Origin: Streptomyces rishiriensis
Lineage (GTDB): Bacteria > Actinomycetota > Actinomycetes > Streptomycetales > Streptomycetaceae
Assembly: GCF_003112535.1 (NCBI RefSeq)
Contig: NZ_BEWA01000021.1
Coordinates: 90,136-154,135 of the forward strand
Direction of reading: 5' to 3'
Length of the DNA stretch: 64,000 nucleotides
Shown here: one piece after another, positions 23,508-33,675 of the stretch
Position numbering within the stretch: the stretch's first letter is position 1
Layout: the number at the start of each line of letters is the position of its first letter
Program-made: the position numbers and the translations under genes
The notes under the pieces: model-generated
What the model saw: only the letters and a program-made list of their open reading frames with translations
What the model was told of the DNA's origin: nothing
The model's database searches: none

Positions 23508-25310
23508 TTGAGTCGACCCCGCATCGTGATCGTCGGAGCGGGCTTCGCCGGACTCCGGGCGGCTCGCACCCTCGCGCGCACGGCCCGCGGCCGGGCCGAC
23601 ATCACCCTGCTCAACCCCGCCGACCACTTCCTGTACCTGCCCCTGCTGCCCCGGGTGGCGGCCGGCGACCTGGACCCGCGCCGGATCGCCGGGTCGCTCT
23701 CGCGCACCCTGCGCGGCGTGCGGCTGGTGCTCGGCGAGGCCGGCCGCGTGGACCTCGACGCGCGCACCGTTGGCTACACCGGCCCCGAGGGCGACGCGGG
23801 CGTCCTCGCCTACGACCGGCTCGTGCTGGCCGCGGGCGGCGCCGACGAGCTGCTGCCCGTCCCCGGGATCGCCGAGCACGCGTACGGGCTCCGCGGTCTG
23901 CCCGAAGCGCTCGTTCTGCGCGATCACCTCATCCGTCAGGTGGAAGCGGCCGCGGCCGGCGACAGCGCGGCCGAACGTGCGGCGCGTTGTACCTTCGTCG
24001 TGGCCGGCGCGGGCTACGCCGGCGCCGAAGTCGCCGCGCAGGGACAGGCCTTCACCGACGCGCTGGTGCGCGGCCGTCCCGCCCGCAGGGGCATGCGGCC
24101 GCGCTGGCTGCTGCTCGACGCCGCCGAGCGCGTCCTTCCCGACCTGGACGAACGCCTCTCCCGCACCGCAGAACGGGCGCTCGCCGAACGCGGCGTCGAC
24201 GTGCGCCTGGGGACCTCCGTGAAGGAGTCCACGCGCGAGGGCGTGCTGCTGACCGACGGCGAGTTCGTCGACAGCCGCACGCTGGTGTGGTGCGTGGGCG
24301 TACGGCCGGGCCCGCTCGTGAAGTCGCTGGGACTGCCCCTGGAGCGGGGCCGGCTGCTCGTGGAGCCGACGCTCCAGGCGCCGGGCCGGCCCGAGGTGTT
24401 CGCCTGCGGGGACGCGGCCGCCGTGCCGGATCTGGACCGTCCCGGGGAGTACACGCCGCTGACCGCGCGGCACGCGCGGCGGCAGGGGAAGCTGGCCGGA
24501 CGCAACGTCGCCGCCTCCCTCGGCGGCGCGGCCGGTCTGCGGCCGTACCGGCACAGGGATCCCGGACTCGCCGGCGAGCCGGGCGGGCGCCTCGGTGGTC
24601 CCGTGGCCGGCGCGGCCGCCCGCGCTCGCCATCTCTCCGCGATGCCCGGCAACCGCGTCCGCATGGCCGCCGGCCGGCTGCTGGACGCCGTCCTGCCGCA
24701 CCGGCCCGTCCGGTCGGGCCTCCTGCGGTCGGGATCGGCGCCGCTGGACTCGACGCCGCCCGGGCCGCCCCGGATCCCGCACGCCCGCAGGCGCGCACCC
24801 ACGGCCTTCGGGCCCGGCGCGGCCACCGAGGCGGACGTACACGCCGTCGCGTCCGCCCCGGCGGACGCGACCGACAGGGCCACCGCGAACGACGTGAACG
24901 GCAAGAACACCCCTCACGACAGGAATCAGGTGAACGACGTGAACGACGTGAACGACGAGAACCAGACGACCGGCGGGTCCGGCGAGCGGCACCCGTCCCC
25001 GGAGGACGGCTCCCAGTCGATCACCGCACCGACCCCCGAGGTGGGACGGCACGGAGGCGGCGAGGACGACACCCGTACGGGTCGGTCGTCCCCCGAGGAC
25101 GGCTCCCAGTCCATCACCTCGCCCACGCCCGAGGTCGGACAGCACAGCTCCGGACCGGCGACCGCGGGCGACGACGAGGCCGCCGAGCCCGCCAAGAACC
25201 AGCCGGGCGGCGAGCCCGCGAAGAACCAGCCCGGTGGCGAGCCCGCGAAGAACCAGCCGGCCGGCGGACCCGCCGACGGCGCGCACGCGCATGCGGAAGG
25301 AAACCGGTAG
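23508..25310 (+). CDS. NDH-2-like NAD(P)/FAD oxidoreductase with long disordered repetitive tail (600 aa)
   Basis: The first about 355 residues form a type II NADH-dehydrogenase/sulfide-quinone-reductase fold. They include FAD-binding RIVIVGAGFAGLRAARTLA, the second nucleotide-binding VVAGAGYAGAEVAAQG, and FACGDAAAVPDL. The usual membrane-anchoring segment after LRPYRHRD is shortened and altered. From about residue 425 a hydrophilic, low-complexity tail begins, with VND triplets, two copies of SPEDGSQSIT-x-PTPEVG and three 27-bp-encoded EPAKNQPGG units. Homologues end near 400-450 residues. TTG 23508 is preferred because GGAGG precedes it by 7 bp and the fold begins at once. Stop is 4 bp before transketolase. 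Confidence 0.82.
   Translation: MSRPRIVIVGAGFAGLRAARTLARTARGRADITLLNPADHFLYLPLLPRVAAGDLDPRRIAGSLSRTLRGVRLVLGEAGRVDLDARTVGYTGPEGDAGVLAYDRLVLAAGGADELLPVPGIAEHAYGLRGLPEALVLRDHLIRQVEAAAAGDSAAERAARCTFVVAGAGYAGAEVAAQGQAFTDALVRGRPARRGMRPRWLLLDAAERVLPDLDERLSRTAERALAERGVDVRLGTSVKESTREGVLLTDGEFVDSRTLVWCVGVRPGPLVKSLGLPLERGRLLVEPTLQAPGRPEVFACGDAAAVPDLDRPGEYTPLTARHARRQGKLAGRNVAASLGGAAGLRPYRHRDPGLAGEPGGRLGGPVAGAAARARHLSAMPGNRVRMAAGRLLDAVLPHRPVRSGLLRSGSAPLDSTPPGPPRIPHARRRAPTAFGPGAATEADVHAVASAPADATDRATANDVNGKNTPHDRNQVNDVNDVNDENQTTGGSGERHPSPEDGSQSITAPTPEVGRHGGGEDDTRTGRSSPEDGSQSITSPTPEVGQHSSGPATAGDDEAAEPAKNQPGGEPAKNQPGGEPAKNQPAGGPADGAHAHAEGNR
25185..25265 (+). repeat. Three 27-bp tandem repeats coding EPAKNQPGG
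   Basis: Units at 25185-25211, 25212-25238 and 25239-25265 differ by only a few bases. They lie in frame in the tail of the FAD oxidoreductase. Copy number is likely variable between strains. Confidence 0.85.
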
Positions 25311-25314
25311 CCCG

Positions 25315-27162
25315 ATGGACACCGCCGAACTCATCGAACTCGGACAGCAGTTGAGGGTGGACAGCGTGCGCGCCTCCGCCGCCGCGGGATCCGGCCACCC
25401 GACGTCGTCCATGTCGGCCGCCGACCTGATGGCCGTGCTGCTCGCGAACCACCTCCGCTACGACTTCGACCGCCCCGCCCACCCCGGCAACGACCGCTTC
25501 GTCCTGTCCAAGGGCCACGCCTCCCCGCTGCTCTACTCCGCCTACAAGGCCGCCGGGGCCGTCGACGACGAGGAACTGCTCACCTTCCGCAAGCTCGGCA
25601 GCCGGCTCGAAGGGCACCCCACCCCCCGGCGGCTGCCCTGGGTCGAGACGGCCACCGGCTCGCTCGGCCAGGGGCTGCCGGTGGGCGTCGGCATCGCGCT
25701 CTCGGGCAAGCGGCTGGAGCGCACCGCCTACCGGGTGTGGGTGCTGTGCGGGGACAGCGAGCTCGCCGAGGGCTCGGTGTGGGAGGCCGCCGAGCACGCG
25801 GGCCACGAGCACCTCGACAACCTGACGGCGATCGTCGACGTCAACCGCCTCGGCCAGCGCGGCCCGACCCGGCACGGACACGACCTCGACGCCTACGCCC
25901 GCCGCTTCCAGGCGTTCGGCTGGCACACGGTCGAGATCGACGGGCACGACGTGGACGCCGTGGACCGCGCGTACGGCGAGGCGATCTCCACCAAGGGCCA
26001 GCCCACCGTCATCCTCGCCCGCACCCTCAAGGGCCGGGGCGTGGAGTCCGTCCAGGACCGCGAGGGGTTGCACGGCAAGCCGCTCCCGGACGCCGACGAG
26101 GCGATCGAGGAACTGGGCGGCGTGCGGAACCTGCGGGTCCGGGTGCACGAACCCGCCGACGCCCGCATGCTGCACTCCGTGCCGACCGGGCGCCTGGACC
26201 TGCCCCGCTGGGACAGGGGCGATGAGGCGGCCACCCGGGACGCCTACGGCCAGGCGCTGGCCGCGCTCGGCGGCGCCCGGGAGGACGTCGTCGCCCTGGA
26301 CGGCGAGGTGAGCGACTCCACGCGGGCCGAGGTCTTCGCCAAGGCGCATCCCGACCGGTTCTTCGAGTGCTACATCGCCGAGCAGCAGCTCGTCGCCGCC
26401 GCGGTGGGCCTCGCGGCGCGCGGCTGGGTGCCCTACGCCTCCACGTTCGCGGCCTTCCTGACCCGGGCCCACGACTTCGTCCGCATGGCCGCGGTCAGCG
26501 GCGCCGGGATCAACCTGGTCGGCTCCCACGCCGGGGCGGCCATCGGCCAGGACGGACCCTCGCAGATGGGCCTGGAGGACCTGGCCATGTTCCGGGCCGT
26601 GTACGGCTCCACCGTGCTGTATCCGTGCGACCCCAACCAGACCGCCCGGCTCGTCGCCACGATGGCGGGTCTGGACGGCGTCCGCTATCTGCGCACCTCG
26701 CGCGGCAAGGCCCCGGCCCTGTACGGCCCGGACGAGGAGTTCCCGGTCGGCGGCAGCAAGGTGCTGCGCTCCTCCGACCGGGACCGGATGACGATCGTCG
26801 CGGCCGGCGTCACCGTGCACGAGGCGCTGAAGGCCGCCGAGGCGCTCGACGGCGAGGGCGTCGCGGTGCGGGTGATCGACCTGTACTCGGTCAAGCCGGT
26901 CGACCGGGACACGCTGCGGCGGGCCGCCGAGGAGACCGGCTGTCTGCTGAGCGTGGAGGACCACCACGAGCAGGGCGGTCTCGGCGACGCGGTGCTCGAC
27001 GCCTTCCTCGACGGACGGCCGGTGCCCCGCCTGGTCCGGCTCGCCGTCCGTACGATGCCCGGGTCGGCCGCCCCCGACGAGCAGCTGCACGCCGCCGGCA
27101 TCGACGCCGAGTCGATCGCCGCGTCCGCCCGGCTGCTGGTGGAGCAGGCGATCGCGCCGTGA
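25315..27162 (+). CDS. Transketolase (615 aa)
   Basis: TPP-dependent C2-ketol transfer in the pentose phosphate pathway. The N-terminal domain has RASAAAGSGHPTSSMSAADLM, FVLSKGHASPLLYSAY and the TPP-binding GDSELAEGSVWEAAE...DVNRLGQ. The Pyr domain has EVSDSTRAEVFAKAHPDRFFECYIAEQQLVAAAVG, carrying the catalytic Glu that activates the cofactor. At about 615 residues it is the shorter, mammalian-like form, and Streptomyces has a second, longer transketolase elsewhere. ATG 25315 lies 4 bp past the previous stop. It overlaps the LigD-type gene by 4 nt. Confidence 0.94.
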   Translation: MDTAELIELGQQLRVDSVRASAAAGSGHPTSSMSAADLMAVLLANHLRYDFDRPAHPGNDRFVLSKGHASPLLYSAYKAAGAVDDEELLTFRKLGSRLEGHPTPRRLPWVETATGSLGQGLPVGVGIALSGKRLERTAYRVWVLCGDSELAEGSVWEAAEHAGHEHLDNLTAIVDVNRLGQRGPTRHGHDLDAYARRFQAFGWHTVEIDGHDVDAVDRAYGEAISTKGQPTVILARTLKGRGVESVQDREGLHGKPLPDADEAIEELGGVRNLRVRVHEPADARMLHSVPTGRLDLPRWDRGDEAATRDAYGQALAALGGAREDVVALDGEVSDSTRAEVFAKAHPDRFFECYIAEQQLVAAAVGLAARGWVPYASTFAAFLTRAHDFVRMAAVSGAGINLVGSHAGAAIGQDGPSQMGLEDLAMFRAVYGSTVLYPCDPNQTARLVATMAGLDGVRYLRTSRGKAPALYGPDEEFPVGGSKVLRSSDRDRMTIVAAGVTVHEALKAAEALDGEGVAVRVIDLYSVKPVDRDTLRRAAEETGCLLSVEDHHEQGGLGDAVLDAFLDGRPVPRLVRLAVRTMPGSAAPDEQLHAAGIDAESIAASARLLVEQAIAP

Positions 27163-28103
27163 GCGCGCAGGCGGGCGGCGGCGGCGTACGCACCGTGCGT
27201 GCGGGCCGCCGTACCGTCGAGGTCCACCGTCCGGACAAGGTGCTCTTCCCGGCCGCGGAGGCGGCGAAGGAGTACACGAAGGCCGACGTCGTCGCCTACT
27301 ACCGGTCCGTCGCCGCGTTCATGCTGCCGCACCTGCGGGGCCGTCCGCTGATGCTGGAACGGCATCCCGACGGGATCGACGGCCCCCGGTTCATGCAGAA
27401 GAACACCCCCGAGCACTATCCGCCGTGGATCAGGCGGGCCGAGGTGGCCAAGGAGGACGGCACGGTCCGCCACACCGTGTGCGACGACACCGCCACCCTC
27501 GTCCACCTCGCCGACCAGGCCTGTCTCACCCTGCACCGCTGGCTGTCGCGGGCCGACCGGGTCGACCGTCCGGACCTGCTGGTCTTCGATCTCGACCCGG
27601 CCGACGACACGCGTTTCGCCGCCGTCCGGGAAGCCGCCCGGTGGCTGGGCGAGCTGCTCCACGAGCTGCGGCTGCCCTCGGGGCTGATGACGACCGGCTC
27701 GCGCGGGCTGCACGTCGTCGTGCCCCTCGACGGCGGCCACGGCTTCGACGAGGTGCGCGCCTTCGCCCGGGACGTCGCCGAGCTGCTCGCCGCCGAGCAC
27801 CCGGACCGGCTCACCACGGCCGCCCGCAAGAAGGACCGCGGCGACCAGCTCTACCTGGACGTGCAGCGCAACGCCTACGCGCAGACCGCCGTCGCCCCCT
27901 ACGCGGTGCGTGCGCTCCCCGGCGCCCCCGTCGCCGTCCCGATCACCTGGGAACAGCTCGACGATCCCGGGCTCGGCCCGCGCCGGTGGACGGTCGCCGA
28001 CGCCGTCGAGCAGGCCCGCTCCCGTCCCTGGTCCGCGCTGAGCGGCCGCGGGCGCTCCCTGGACCCGGCCCGACGGCGGCTCGACGCACTGAACGGCTCG
28101 TGA
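27159..28103 (+). CDS. LigD-type primase-polymerase domain protein, NHEJ (314 aa)
   Basis: Stand-alone archaeo-eukaryotic-primase polymerase of the LigD PolDom type, which fills gaps and adds ribonucleotides at double-strand breaks with Ku. Catalytic metal-binding Asp pair in LLVFDLDPADDTRFAAV, the HxV motif in MTTGSRGLHVVVPLDGG, and the third Asp in LYLDVQRNAYAQTAVAPYAVR are all present. N-terminal VEVHRPDKVLFP and GPRFMQKNTPEHYPPWI are standard. No ligase or phosphoesterase domain and no Ku gene are in the window. GTG 27159 overlaps the transketolase stop as GTGA, so translation is coupled. Confidence 0.92.
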   Translation: MSAQAGGGGVRTVRAGRRTVEVHRPDKVLFPAAEAAKEYTKADVVAYYRSVAAFMLPHLRGRPLMLERHPDGIDGPRFMQKNTPEHYPPWIRRAEVAKEDGTVRHTVCDDTATLVHLADQACLTLHRWLSRADRVDRPDLLVFDLDPADDTRFAAVREAARWLGELLHELRLPSGLMTTGSRGLHVVVPLDGGHGFDEVRAFARDVAELLAAEHPDRLTTAARKKDRGDQLYLDVQRNAYAQTAVAPYAVRALPGAPVAVPITWEQLDDPGLGPRRWTVADAVEQARSRPWSALSGRGRSLDPARRRLDALNGS

Positions 28104-28148
28104 AGGTTTGGCCATGAGGCTTCCGGCCACACGGAAGGAGAGGTGGCC

Positions 28149-28862
28149 ATGGCGAACACAAAAAACACATCGCATTCCACAGAGAACACATCGGGTGCGC
28201 GGACTTCACGAAACACCCGGAAGACAGGGCCCGGGAGCGAGGAGCCCCGGCGCCACCGGCCCACGCACCGCAGGGACGAGCAGGACGCCGAAGAGCAGGA
28301 CGCCGAAGAGCAGGACGCCGAAGCGGCGGAGAGCGACGAGCCCGACGGCGAAGAGGCGGTCGGCGAGGAGCCGGACAGTGACGAGCCGGACGCCGAGGAG
28401 CTCGACGGCGAGGAGCCCGAGGACGAAGCGCCGGAGGACGAAGCGCCCGAGGACGAAGCGCCGGAGGACGAGGAGCCCGAGGACGAAGAGTCCGAGGGTG
28501 AAGAGTCCGAGGACGAGGAGTCCGAGGGTGACGAGGACGACTACGAGTACGACGACACGAAGGGTGGGGACCACAGCGTGACGGACGACCGGCCGCGCCC
28601 CATGGAGGTACTGCGCGAGGCGCGTGCCCAGCTGGCGGAGCTCACCGGCATGACCGCCGAGAGCGTGTCCTCCTTCGCGCAGACGGAGGACGGCTGGTCC
28701 CTGGAGGTCGAGGTGCTCGAACTGGAACGGGTCCCCGACACGATGAGCCTCATGGCGACCTACCAGGTCGAACTCGACCCGGAGGGGCAGCTCACCGGCT
28801 ACCGGCGCGTTCGCCGTTATGAGCGCGGGCGGGCCGATGCCCACCGGGCGGGCGGCCGTTAG
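28149..28862 (+). CDS. gvpO: Gas vesicle protein GvpO with acidic N-terminal extension
   Basis: The C-terminal about 90 residues match GvpO: PMEVLREARAQLAELTGMTAESVSSFAQTEDGWSLEVEVLELERVPDTMSLMATYQVELDPEGQLTGYRRVRRY. The first about 140 residues are an added, almost purely Asp/Glu/Pro/Gly tract with EDEAPEDE and EDEE repeats. Known GvpO proteins are about 110-140 residues, so this one (237) is extended. ATG 28149 has GGAAGGAG 8 bp upstream, better than GTG 28143. It begins 45 bp after the polymerase gene and heads the gas vesicle operon. It is a regulator/assembly accessory in known clusters. Confidence 0.88.
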   Translation: MANTKNTSHSTENTSGARTSRNTRKTGPGSEEPRRHRPTHRRDEQDAEEQDAEEQDAEAAESDEPDGEEAVGEEPDSDEPDAEELDGEEPEDEAPEDEAPEDEAPEDEEPEDEESEGEESEDEESEGDEDDYEYDDTKGGDHSVTDDRPRPMEVLREARAQLAELTGMTAESVSSFAQTEDGWSLEVEVLELERVPDTMSLMATYQVELDPEGQLTGYRRVRRYERGRADAHRAGGR

Positions 28863-28919
28863 GCCGCCGCCGAAGACCATTTCCGATCATCAATCACGAA
28901 GCAAGGAGGTGCGGTCGGC

Positions 28920-29351
28920 ATGACCGTAGTCCCGGCACAGCAGTCCGGTGGCGGAGGCGGCTCGAGCGGTCTTTACGACGTTCTGGAGCTCGTCCTCGAC
29001 AGGGGGCTGGTGATCGACGCGTTCGTGCGGGTCTCCCTGGTCGGTATCGAGATCCTCAAGATCGACGTGCGTGTCGTCGTGGCCAGCGTCGACACCTATC
29101 TGCGCTTCGCCGAGGCGTGCAACCGACTGGACCTGGAGTCCGGCCCCAACAAGAGCCCGGGCCTGCCCGAGATCGTCGGCGAGGTCACCGAGTCGGGTGC
29201 GCGCGGCAAGTCCAAGGGCGCCCTCTCCGGGGCCGCCGAGACCATATCCGACGCGTTCAAGCAGTCGCGTGACGACGGTTCCGCTGAGCGCGAGTCCAGG
29301 CCGCGCGCCCGCAAGACCGCGGCTTCGCGCCGTAAGGAGGAGCAGGAGTGA
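28920..29351 (+). CDS. gvpA: Gas vesicle structural protein GvpA
   Basis: Major shell protein. SSGLYDVLELVLDRGLVIDAFVRVSLVGIEILKIDVRVVVASVDTYLRFAEACNRL is the conserved amphipathic helix-strand-strand-helix of GvpA. A 70-residue hydrophilic C-terminal extension follows. The canonical protein is about 70-75 residues, so the tail is an actinobacterial feature. AAGGAGGTG, the strongest ribosome site of the operon, lies about 10 bp before ATG 28920, consistent with high expression. It starts 57 bp after gvpO and overlaps gvpF by 4 nt. Confidence 0.92.
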   Translation: MTVVPAQQSGGGGGSSGLYDVLELVLDRGLVIDAFVRVSLVGIEILKIDVRVVVASVDTYLRFAEACNRLDLESGPNKSPGLPEIVGEVTESGARGKSKGALSGAAETISDAFKQSRDDGSAERESRPRARKTAASRRKEEQE

Positions 29352-30103
29352 GCACTTACGTGTACGGCATCACCGCGGCCGCGCACCCTGCCCTTCCCGA
29401 GGGACTCGGCGGGGTCGGAGACCCTCCCATGCCCGTGCGGGTGCTGAAGGAGGGCGACCTGGCGGCCGTCGTGAGCGACGCACCGGAGGGGCTGCGCCCC
29501 AAGCGCCGGGAGCTTCTCGCGCACCAGAACGTGCTCGCCGAGGCCGGCGCCGGCGGCTGCGTGCTGCCGATGCGGTTCGGCAGCGTCGCCCCCGAGGACA
29601 GCGCCGTGACCGGTGTGCTCGCCGAGCGCGCCGAGCACTACCAGGAGCGGCTGAGGGCTCTCGACGGCAAGGTCGAGTACAACGTCAAGGCGACGCACAT
29701 CGAAGAGGCCGTGCTGCACCACGTCATGGCCGGCAGCCCCGAGCTGCGTGCCCTCGCCGAGGCCAACCGGAAGGCGGGCGGCGGCAGTTACGAGCAGAAG
29801 CTGCAGCTCGGCGAGATGGTCGCCGCCGCCGTCAAGGCCCAGGAGGCCGAGGACGCGGGCGTCGTGCAGCAGGCGCTCGAGCCGCTCGCGGCGGCCGTCG
29901 GCCAGGGCCCGGAGTCCACGGGCTGGCTGGCCAACGTGTCGTTCCTGGTCGACCGGGATTCGGCCGCCCGCTTCGCGGAGGCGGTGGATGAGCTGCGGCA
30001 GGCCCATCCGCACCTCGACGTGCGCCTCAACGGGCCGCTTCCGCCCTACAGCTTCGTCGAGCCCGGACCGTCCGAGCCCGCGGAGACGATCACCGGGGAG
30101 TAG
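29348..30103 (+). CDS. gvpF: Gas vesicle protein GvpF
   Basis: GvpF/GvpL family chaperone-like component of the nascent vesicle; GvpF has been shown elsewhere to bind GvpA and sit on the gas-facing side. The two-domain pattern is visible: STYVYGITAAAHPALPEGLGGVG and GDLAAVVSDAP at the N-terminus, HQNVLAEAG...VLPMRFGSVAPE in the middle, then VEYNVKATHIEEAVL and LNGPLPPYSFVEP at the end. 251 residues is family length. GTG 29348 overlaps the gvpA stop as GTGA. Confidence 0.92.
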   Translation: MSTYVYGITAAAHPALPEGLGGVGDPPMPVRVLKEGDLAAVVSDAPEGLRPKRRELLAHQNVLAEAGAGGCVLPMRFGSVAPEDSAVTGVLAERAEHYQERLRALDGKVEYNVKATHIEEAVLHHVMAGSPELRALAEANRKAGGGSYEQKLQLGEMVAAAVKAQEAEDAGVVQQALEPLAAAVGQGPESTGWLANVSFLVDRDSAARFAEAVDELRQAHPHLDVRLNGPLPPYSFVEPGPSEPAETITGE

Positions 30104-30110
30104 GTGTGTC

Positions 30111-30374
30111 GTGGGACTGCTCGGAGAGGTGTTCCTGCTGCCTCTGGCTCCGGTCCGAGGCAGTGGATGGGTGATCCGGCAGGTGCTCAGTGAGGCCGAG
30201 CGGATCTATTACGACCCCTCCACGATCCGGGCCGAACTCTCCCGCCTCGAACAGCAGTTGGAGGCGGGAGAGATCACGGAGGAGGAGTTCGACCGACAGG
30301 AGGACGAACTCCTGGACCGGCTGGAGAACAGCGCACGCGGCACCACGCAATCGGACGACGGGACGGCAAGATGA
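30111..30374 (+). CDS. gvpG: Gas vesicle protein GvpG
   Basis: Small helical accessory protein. MGLLGEVFLLPLAPVRGSGWVIRQVLSEAERIYYDPSTIRAEL is the family signature, with the LLPLAPVRG membrane- or shell-facing segment. A heptad-like coiled-coil LSRLEQQLEAGEITEEEFDRQEDELLDRLE follows. GTG 30111, 7 bp after gvpF, places the conserved GLLGE at the start. The 87-residue length is normal. It overlaps gvpY by ATGA. Confidence 0.92.
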   Translation: MGLLGEVFLLPLAPVRGSGWVIRQVLSEAERIYYDPSTIRAELSRLEQQLEAGEITEEEFDRQEDELLDRLENSARGTTQSDDGTAR

Positions 30375-31089
30375 ACCGAATGGGACTGGGCCTGGCGGTC
30401 GGGGCCGGATATCTCCTCGGCCGTACCAGGAAACTGAAGATGGCGGTGGCCGTCGGATCGCTGGTGGCCGGCAAGCGGCTCAACCTGACGCCGAAGGGCA
30501 TCGCCGATCTGGTCTCCCAGCAGCTGCGGGACAATCCGCAGTTCAAGGAGATCGGAGACCAGCTGCGCCAGGACCTGCGCGGAGTCGGCAAGGCCGCCTC
30601 GGGCGCCATGGTGGAGCGGCAGATCGACGCGCTCGCGGACCGGCTGCACGGCCGCACCGCCGCGGTGCGCGACCAGCTCGCGGGCGTCGCGCCCGGCAAG
30701 GGCGGCGGGCGCGAGCAGGACGACGAGCAGGACGAGGATCAGGAGGCCGACGAGGAGTACGAGGAGCCTCAGGACGCCGAGGCCGACGAGGACGAGGAGC
30801 CTCAGGACGCCTCCGACGAGGACGAGGAGGACACCCTCGAGGAGGACGAGGGCGAGCAGGACGAGGAGGAGGACGAGGAGCCGCCGAGGAAGCCGGCGGC
30901 GAAGAAGACGGCCAAGAAGGCGCCCGCGAAGAAGGCCCCCGCGAAGAAGGCGCCCGCCAAGAAGGCTCCGGCCCGCCGGACGGCCGCGAAGAAGACCGCG
31001 TCGGCCGGGAAGACGGCCGCGAAGACGGCGTCCAGGCCCGCCTCCGGTGGCGGCTCCGGCGCCCGGCGCTCGAAGGGAGGCGGTGACCG

Positions 31090-31093
<4 letters not shown>
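30371..31093 (+). CDS. gvpY: Gas-vesicle cluster protein GvpY with acidic and histone-H1-like tail
   Basis: Occupies the gvpY position of the actinobacterial O-A-F-G-Y-Z-J-L-S-K order. The N-terminus has a glycine-rich hydrophobic segment (GLGLAVGAGYLLGRTRKLKMAVAVGSLVAGKRL) and helical RLNLTPKGIADLVSQQLRDNP. From about residue 115 to 175 it is nearly all Asp/Glu. It then switches to a strongly basic stretch with repeated AKKAP units, like histone H1 or HU tails, to the end. This sharp acidic-to-basic change predicts self-association or coacervation. The biochemical role is unknown. Confidence 0.8.
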
Positions 31094-32276
<1,183 letters not shown>

Positions 32277-32280
<4 letters not shown>

Positions 32281-32648
32281 GCATGTCGAGCAGGATGCCG
32301 GAGCCGTACGGCCAGGGCGGCGGCGCCAACCTCGCCGACATCCTGGAACGCGTTCTCGACAAGGGCATCGTGATCGCGGGCGACATCCGGATCAACCTGC
32401 TCGACATCGAACTGCTCACCATCAAACTCCGCCTCATCGTCGCCTCCGTCGACAAGGCGAAGGAGATGGGCATCGACTGGTGGGAGACCGACCCGGCGTT
32501 GTCCTCCGGTGCCCGCCGCGACGAACTCGCGCGTGAGAACGCCGAGTTGCGCGAACGGCTGGCACGGCTGGAGGAACTGGAACTGGGCCGCGCCCCGGAG
32601 GACGTCCGGGAGTCGAAGTCCCGTGACGTCAGGAAGGAGTCGCCGTGA
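32277..32648 (+). CDS. gvpJ: Gas vesicle minor shell protein GvpJ
   Basis: GvpA-family paralogue: ANLADILERVLDKGIVIAGDIRINLLDIELLTIKLRLIVASVDKAKEMGIDWWETDP. The DIELLTIKLR strand and WWETDP ending separate GvpJ from GvpA. A C-terminal coiled-coil helix (LARENAELRERLARLEELELG) follows. 123 residues. Minor paralogues probably cap or nucleate the vesicle. ATG 32277 overlaps gvpZ stop as ATGA and its own end overlaps gvpL as GTGA. Confidence 0.92.
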
Positions 32649-33490
32649 CAGGACTGCGGTACGTCTACGCCGTCTGCCGGCCCTTCGGCGCGCCTCTGCA
32701 GACGGCCCTGAAGGGCGTGGCGGGCGATCCGCCCCGGCTGCTCAGCCATCACGGTCTGATCGCGGTCGTCAGCCATGTCCCGGAGGGGGACTTCGCCGAG
32801 GCGCCCCTGCACCGGCATCTGGAGGATCTCGACTGGCTGACCGAGACCGCCCGGGCCCACCAGCAGGTGATCGACGCGCTGACGGCCGTCACCACGCCGC
32901 TGCCGCTCCGGCTCGCCACGGTGTTCCGTGACGACAGCGGCGTCCGGGTGATGATGGAGGAGCGCGAGGCGGACTTCCTGCGCACCCTGGACCGGCTGGA
33001 GGGCCGGGTCGAATGGGGTGTGAAGGTCTATGTCGAGCGCGAGCCCGACGCACCCGCAGAAACGGCGAAGCCCGCCTCGGGCCGGGACTACCTGCGCCAG
33101 CGGCGCCTGCAGAGCAGGGCGCACGAGGACAGCTGGCAGCGGGCGGAGCGGTTCGCCGGCCGTCTGCACGCCTCCCTGTCCGCGCACGCCGACGGCGCCC
33201 GGCTGCACGCTCCGCAGAATTCCGCCCTTTCCAAGGCGCCCGGACAGAATGTGCTGAACGCCGCCTATCTCGTGCCGCGCGCGGAATCCGAGGAATTCGT
33301 GGAACTCGTGGACCGCACCAAGGGCGAGGAGCCCGGAATGCGCGTCGAACTCACCGGTCCCTGGGCTGCCTATTCCTTCGTGGACGACCCCGCGGAATCC
33401 TCGTCGGCGGCGTCGGCGGCGTCGGCGGAAGAGACCCGGGAGTCCTCGTCGGCGCCGGCCGGCGCCGACGCCGGCGAGGGGGGCTCATGA
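32645..33490 (+). CDS. gvpL: Gas vesicle protein GvpL (second GvpF/L paralogue)
   Basis: GvpF/L domain in order: LRYVYAVCRPFGAPL, GLIAVVSHVPEGDFAEAPL, HQQVIDALTAVTTPLPLRLATVF, DRLEGRVEWGVKVYVE, SGRDYLRQRRLQ, and the C-terminal VNAAYLVPRAES and LTGPWAAYSFVDDP. A Ser/Ala-rich tail follows. 281 residues. Codons AAT, GAA and TCC are more frequent after about 33220 than in neighbours, which hints at a different evolutionary history for the 3' half. GTG 32645 is coupled to gvpJ. Confidence 0.92.
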   Translation: MTGLRYVYAVCRPFGAPLQTALKGVAGDPPRLLSHHGLIAVVSHVPEGDFAEAPLHRHLEDLDWLTETARAHQQVIDALTAVTTPLPLRLATVFRDDSGVRVMMEEREADFLRTLDRLEGRVEWGVKVYVEREPDAPAETAKPASGRDYLRQRRLQSRAHEDSWQRAERFAGRLHASLSAHADGARLHAPQNSALSKAPGQNVLNAAYLVPRAESEEFVELVDRTKGEEPGMRVELTGPWAAYSFVDDPAESSSAASAASAEETRESSSAPAGADAGEGGS

Positions 33491-33675
33491 CCGTCGTGGA
33501 GCGCCGCGAGGTCGCCCTCGTGGACCTGCTCGACCGGCTGCTCGCCGGGGGAGTGGTCATCACGGGCGACATCACCCTGCGCATCGCGGACGTCGACCTC
33601 GTCCGCATCGACCTGAACGCCCTGATCAGCTCGGTGAACGAGCAGGTGCCGTCGCCCTGGGGGGAGTCACCGTGA
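33487..33675 (+). CDS. gvpS: Gas vesicle minor shell protein GvpS
   Basis: The smallest GvpA-family member here (62 aa): VALVDLLDRLLAGGVVITGDITLRIADVDLVRIDLNALISSVNE. It has the helix-strand-strand-helix but ends right after the fold (QVPSPWGESP). Third GvpA-family paralogue in the operon with gvpA and gvpJ. It overlaps gvpL by ATGA and gvpK by GTGA. Confidence 0.9.
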   Translation: MTVVERREVALVDLLDRLLAGGVVITGDITLRIADVDLVRIDLNALISSVNEQVPSPWGESP

